DNA from: Membranipora membranacea
Lineage: Eukaryota > Bryozoa > Gymnolaemata > Cheilostomatida > Membraniporidae
Length of the DNA stretch: 64,000 bases
Direction: 5' to 3'
Assembly: GCA_914767715.1 (NCBI GenBank)
Contig: OU612071.1
Location: 17,604,948-17,668,947, forward strand
Made by a program: the position numbers and the translations under genes. Shown here one piece after another: positions 62,428-64,000 of the stretch; position 1 is the stretch's first letter; each line of letters begins with the position of its first letter. A model generated the notes under the pieces. That model searched no databases and was not told the DNA's origin. It saw only the letters and a list, made by a program, of their open reading frames with translations.

Positions 62428-63700
62428 ATGGCCAGGGCTACTTTCACCAGGATAGTATTACATTTACTAGTAGCTGCTGGAGTCTTACTAATTACTGCTA
62501 GTGTGGTGCACTCTAGCGCTGGACCTGCGCCAGATTGCCATAATATCAAGGTAATATAACTCAACTCATCTATCAAATAATCTTGGAATTGTTAGCAAAA
62601 CCTGACACTCACATTTATATCCGCATTGCTAGACTTAGACTAGTTGAACAGTGTTCATCCTATGGCGCTCATTGTCATAATCTTACTTTTACTAAAAGAC
62701 CAATAGTCAAATTTTTCCTTTAAGTGTGCTTGAAGTTCAACCATTGAAGCATCTGTAAGATTGAGACTGAAACTGTTTATAGAAGTGCAATGAGTGAAGT
62801 GTGGACGCCCTTTACAATTTACTTCTCATTAGCGTATACAGATTCGGTACAATTTGTATATAATGTTCCACATATCATATTTTTCTAACCAAATAATGTC
62901 CATTTAATACAGTGTCCTGCGCAGCTCTCTTGTGACAGAAGGGATCAAGTGCAGAATGGAGCGAACTGCTGCCCTACATGTGGCGGCACACTCGGACAAT
63001 ATTGTGACTATATAACATTGTAAGTAGCTAGATAAATTTAAAATATTTTGCCAGGGAATTTCAACATTGTTCAAATCACCAGTAAACTGTCACGATGCTG
63101 TCTCTACATTTTGTCTTATAGTCTGATCAGAACAACAGATTCATATTTTAATTTTTTAACTTTTTGCCTAATTGATTCAACAGCAGGAGACCCATTTGGT
63201 TGTCCTGAATGTATCTTTTTCTGATCATCATTAAATGTTTTTATTTTCACAGTTGTAGACCAGACTTGGTTTGTATTAGAACTAATCCTCGCTCCAGCGC
63301 AGAGGAAGGAGTCTGTATCTCAAGAAGCACCGAAACAAGTTTGAGTCAAGTCGGGGGCTCTCACAAAAGATATCTTGGTGAGAGCTCTGAGTTCGAAAAT
63401 TACAACAAAGATACAACAACTGCCTATTCTAACTCAACTACAGAGAAGAATCATGAGCATAAACATGGTGATCATCAGGGCTACACCAGGGAGACAGTTA
63501 CAGCATCAGCTTATGGATTGGAGCAGCGACATCATGAGGAAGGTCATGGTTATGGTGATTTCACCACACCAGCCTACAACGAAGGTTACATGGATAAGCG
63601 ACATCAATCTGAGGGACATGTTGCTGAAGGGCATGAGTCACCGCTGTCTGACGACGCTGCCTTGATAAAGCTGCTGATGAAACTGCTTAAATCCGACTAA
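62428..63700 (+). CDS. Secreted IGFBP N-domain-like, histidine-rich protein, copy F
   Basis: Three exons, 62428..62550, 62913..63019 and 63253..63700, encode 225 residues. Residues 1-32 form a signal peptide with the core IVLHLLVAAGVLLITASVV. Ten cysteines follow (37, 42, 48, 60, 61, 64, 72, 78, 84, 98); the arrangement NCCPTCGG, GQYC, CRPDLVC and EEGVC fits the N-terminal insulin-like growth factor-binding fold (CCxxC, GxxC, CxxGLxC, GVC). From about 100 the chain is acidic, Ser/Thr-rich and then histidine-rich (HEHKHGDH, RHHEEGHGYG, EGHVAEGH), with one N-glycosylation site (N137). It ends in an amphipathic helix, DDAALIKLLMKLLKSD, after a dibasic site KR192-193. A TATA box lies 83 bases upstream. 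The role is unknown: an extracellular binding protein, a metal-binding protein or a peptide precursor are possibilities. G is its divergent paralog. Confidence 0.85.
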
Positions 63701-64000
63701 AGTATATAACTATGTTTTTGCCTCAAAACGGACAGAGACTTTTGACTTAATTGCTCTATTGTTCATTGCCACAAGTAGTTAAAGTAGATACACTGATACG
63801 TAATTTAGTTCACCATGACAAAACATGAAACAAAATCATACTATTGTGTCAAAGTAAAACATTCATTTCTTTTACTTATTTTTCATTTGGTAGACTGTTA
63901 GCTTTTTTCTGCAATCCTTGCTCACTTTTGAGCTTCTTGCTAAACAGATGCAAATATTGCCGATTTATTTGATGAGATATCCAAAAAAAATTTAAATTTG

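Overview
The window is animal nuclear DNA: AT-rich, with multi-exon genes, GT-AG introns, decayed LINE and hAT-like copies, tRNA-derived repeats, minisatellites and foldback elements. The genes (SLC18B1-like transporters, an SGNH hydrolase of a type common in invertebrates, an IGFBP-like secreted protein) suggest a non-vertebrate, probably marine metazoan. The species cannot be named from the sequence alone.

The main content is a cluster of SLC18B1-like major-facilitator transporters. Copy A (+, 1..5600) enters from the left with its last six exons. Copy B (-, 6668..20294) is complete: 11 coding exons, 441 codons, and an 8 kb first intron that encloses an unrelated SGNH hydrolase gene on the other strand (14895..15848). 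Copy C (+, 31729..39377) is complete and matches B in every coding exon length (273, 74, 148, 69, 88, 146, 96, 104, 96, 172, 60). Copy D (+, 55349..57503) has only exons 8-11. Around them lie single-exon relics: an intact exon 8 with an exon-3 remnant before C, a dead second exon 10 inside B, and a broken exon 10 at 60964. A and B converge, B and C diverge, and D follows C in the same direction.

The right end holds two divergent copies of a secreted, cysteine-rich (IGFBP N-terminal-like), histidine-rich protein. F (+, 62428..63700) is complete with a TATA box. G (-, 58341..59098) lacks a visible signal-peptide exon, has lost one cysteine and carries a frameshift.

The remaining sequence is mostly repeats: a pair of hAT-like elements sharing an 8-bp target (820..2259); a foldback element with a tRNA-like core (8842..9345); a 283-bp tandem duplication (17879..18433); a LINE reverse transcriptase fragment (19240..19730); two degenerate minisatellites (22366..22735 and 33236..33655); a family of large non-coding elements with inverted ends (24990..29285 and 43830..46518); a 345-bp tandem array (42480..43830); long perfect palindromes (50769..50839 and 51426..51530); and a possible solo LTR with a TATA box (about 54065..54650). 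No genes were recognised in 39378..42480, 46519..50700 or 50840..53930. All exon boundaries come from reading splice sites and comparing the copies by eye; no search or alignment program was run.
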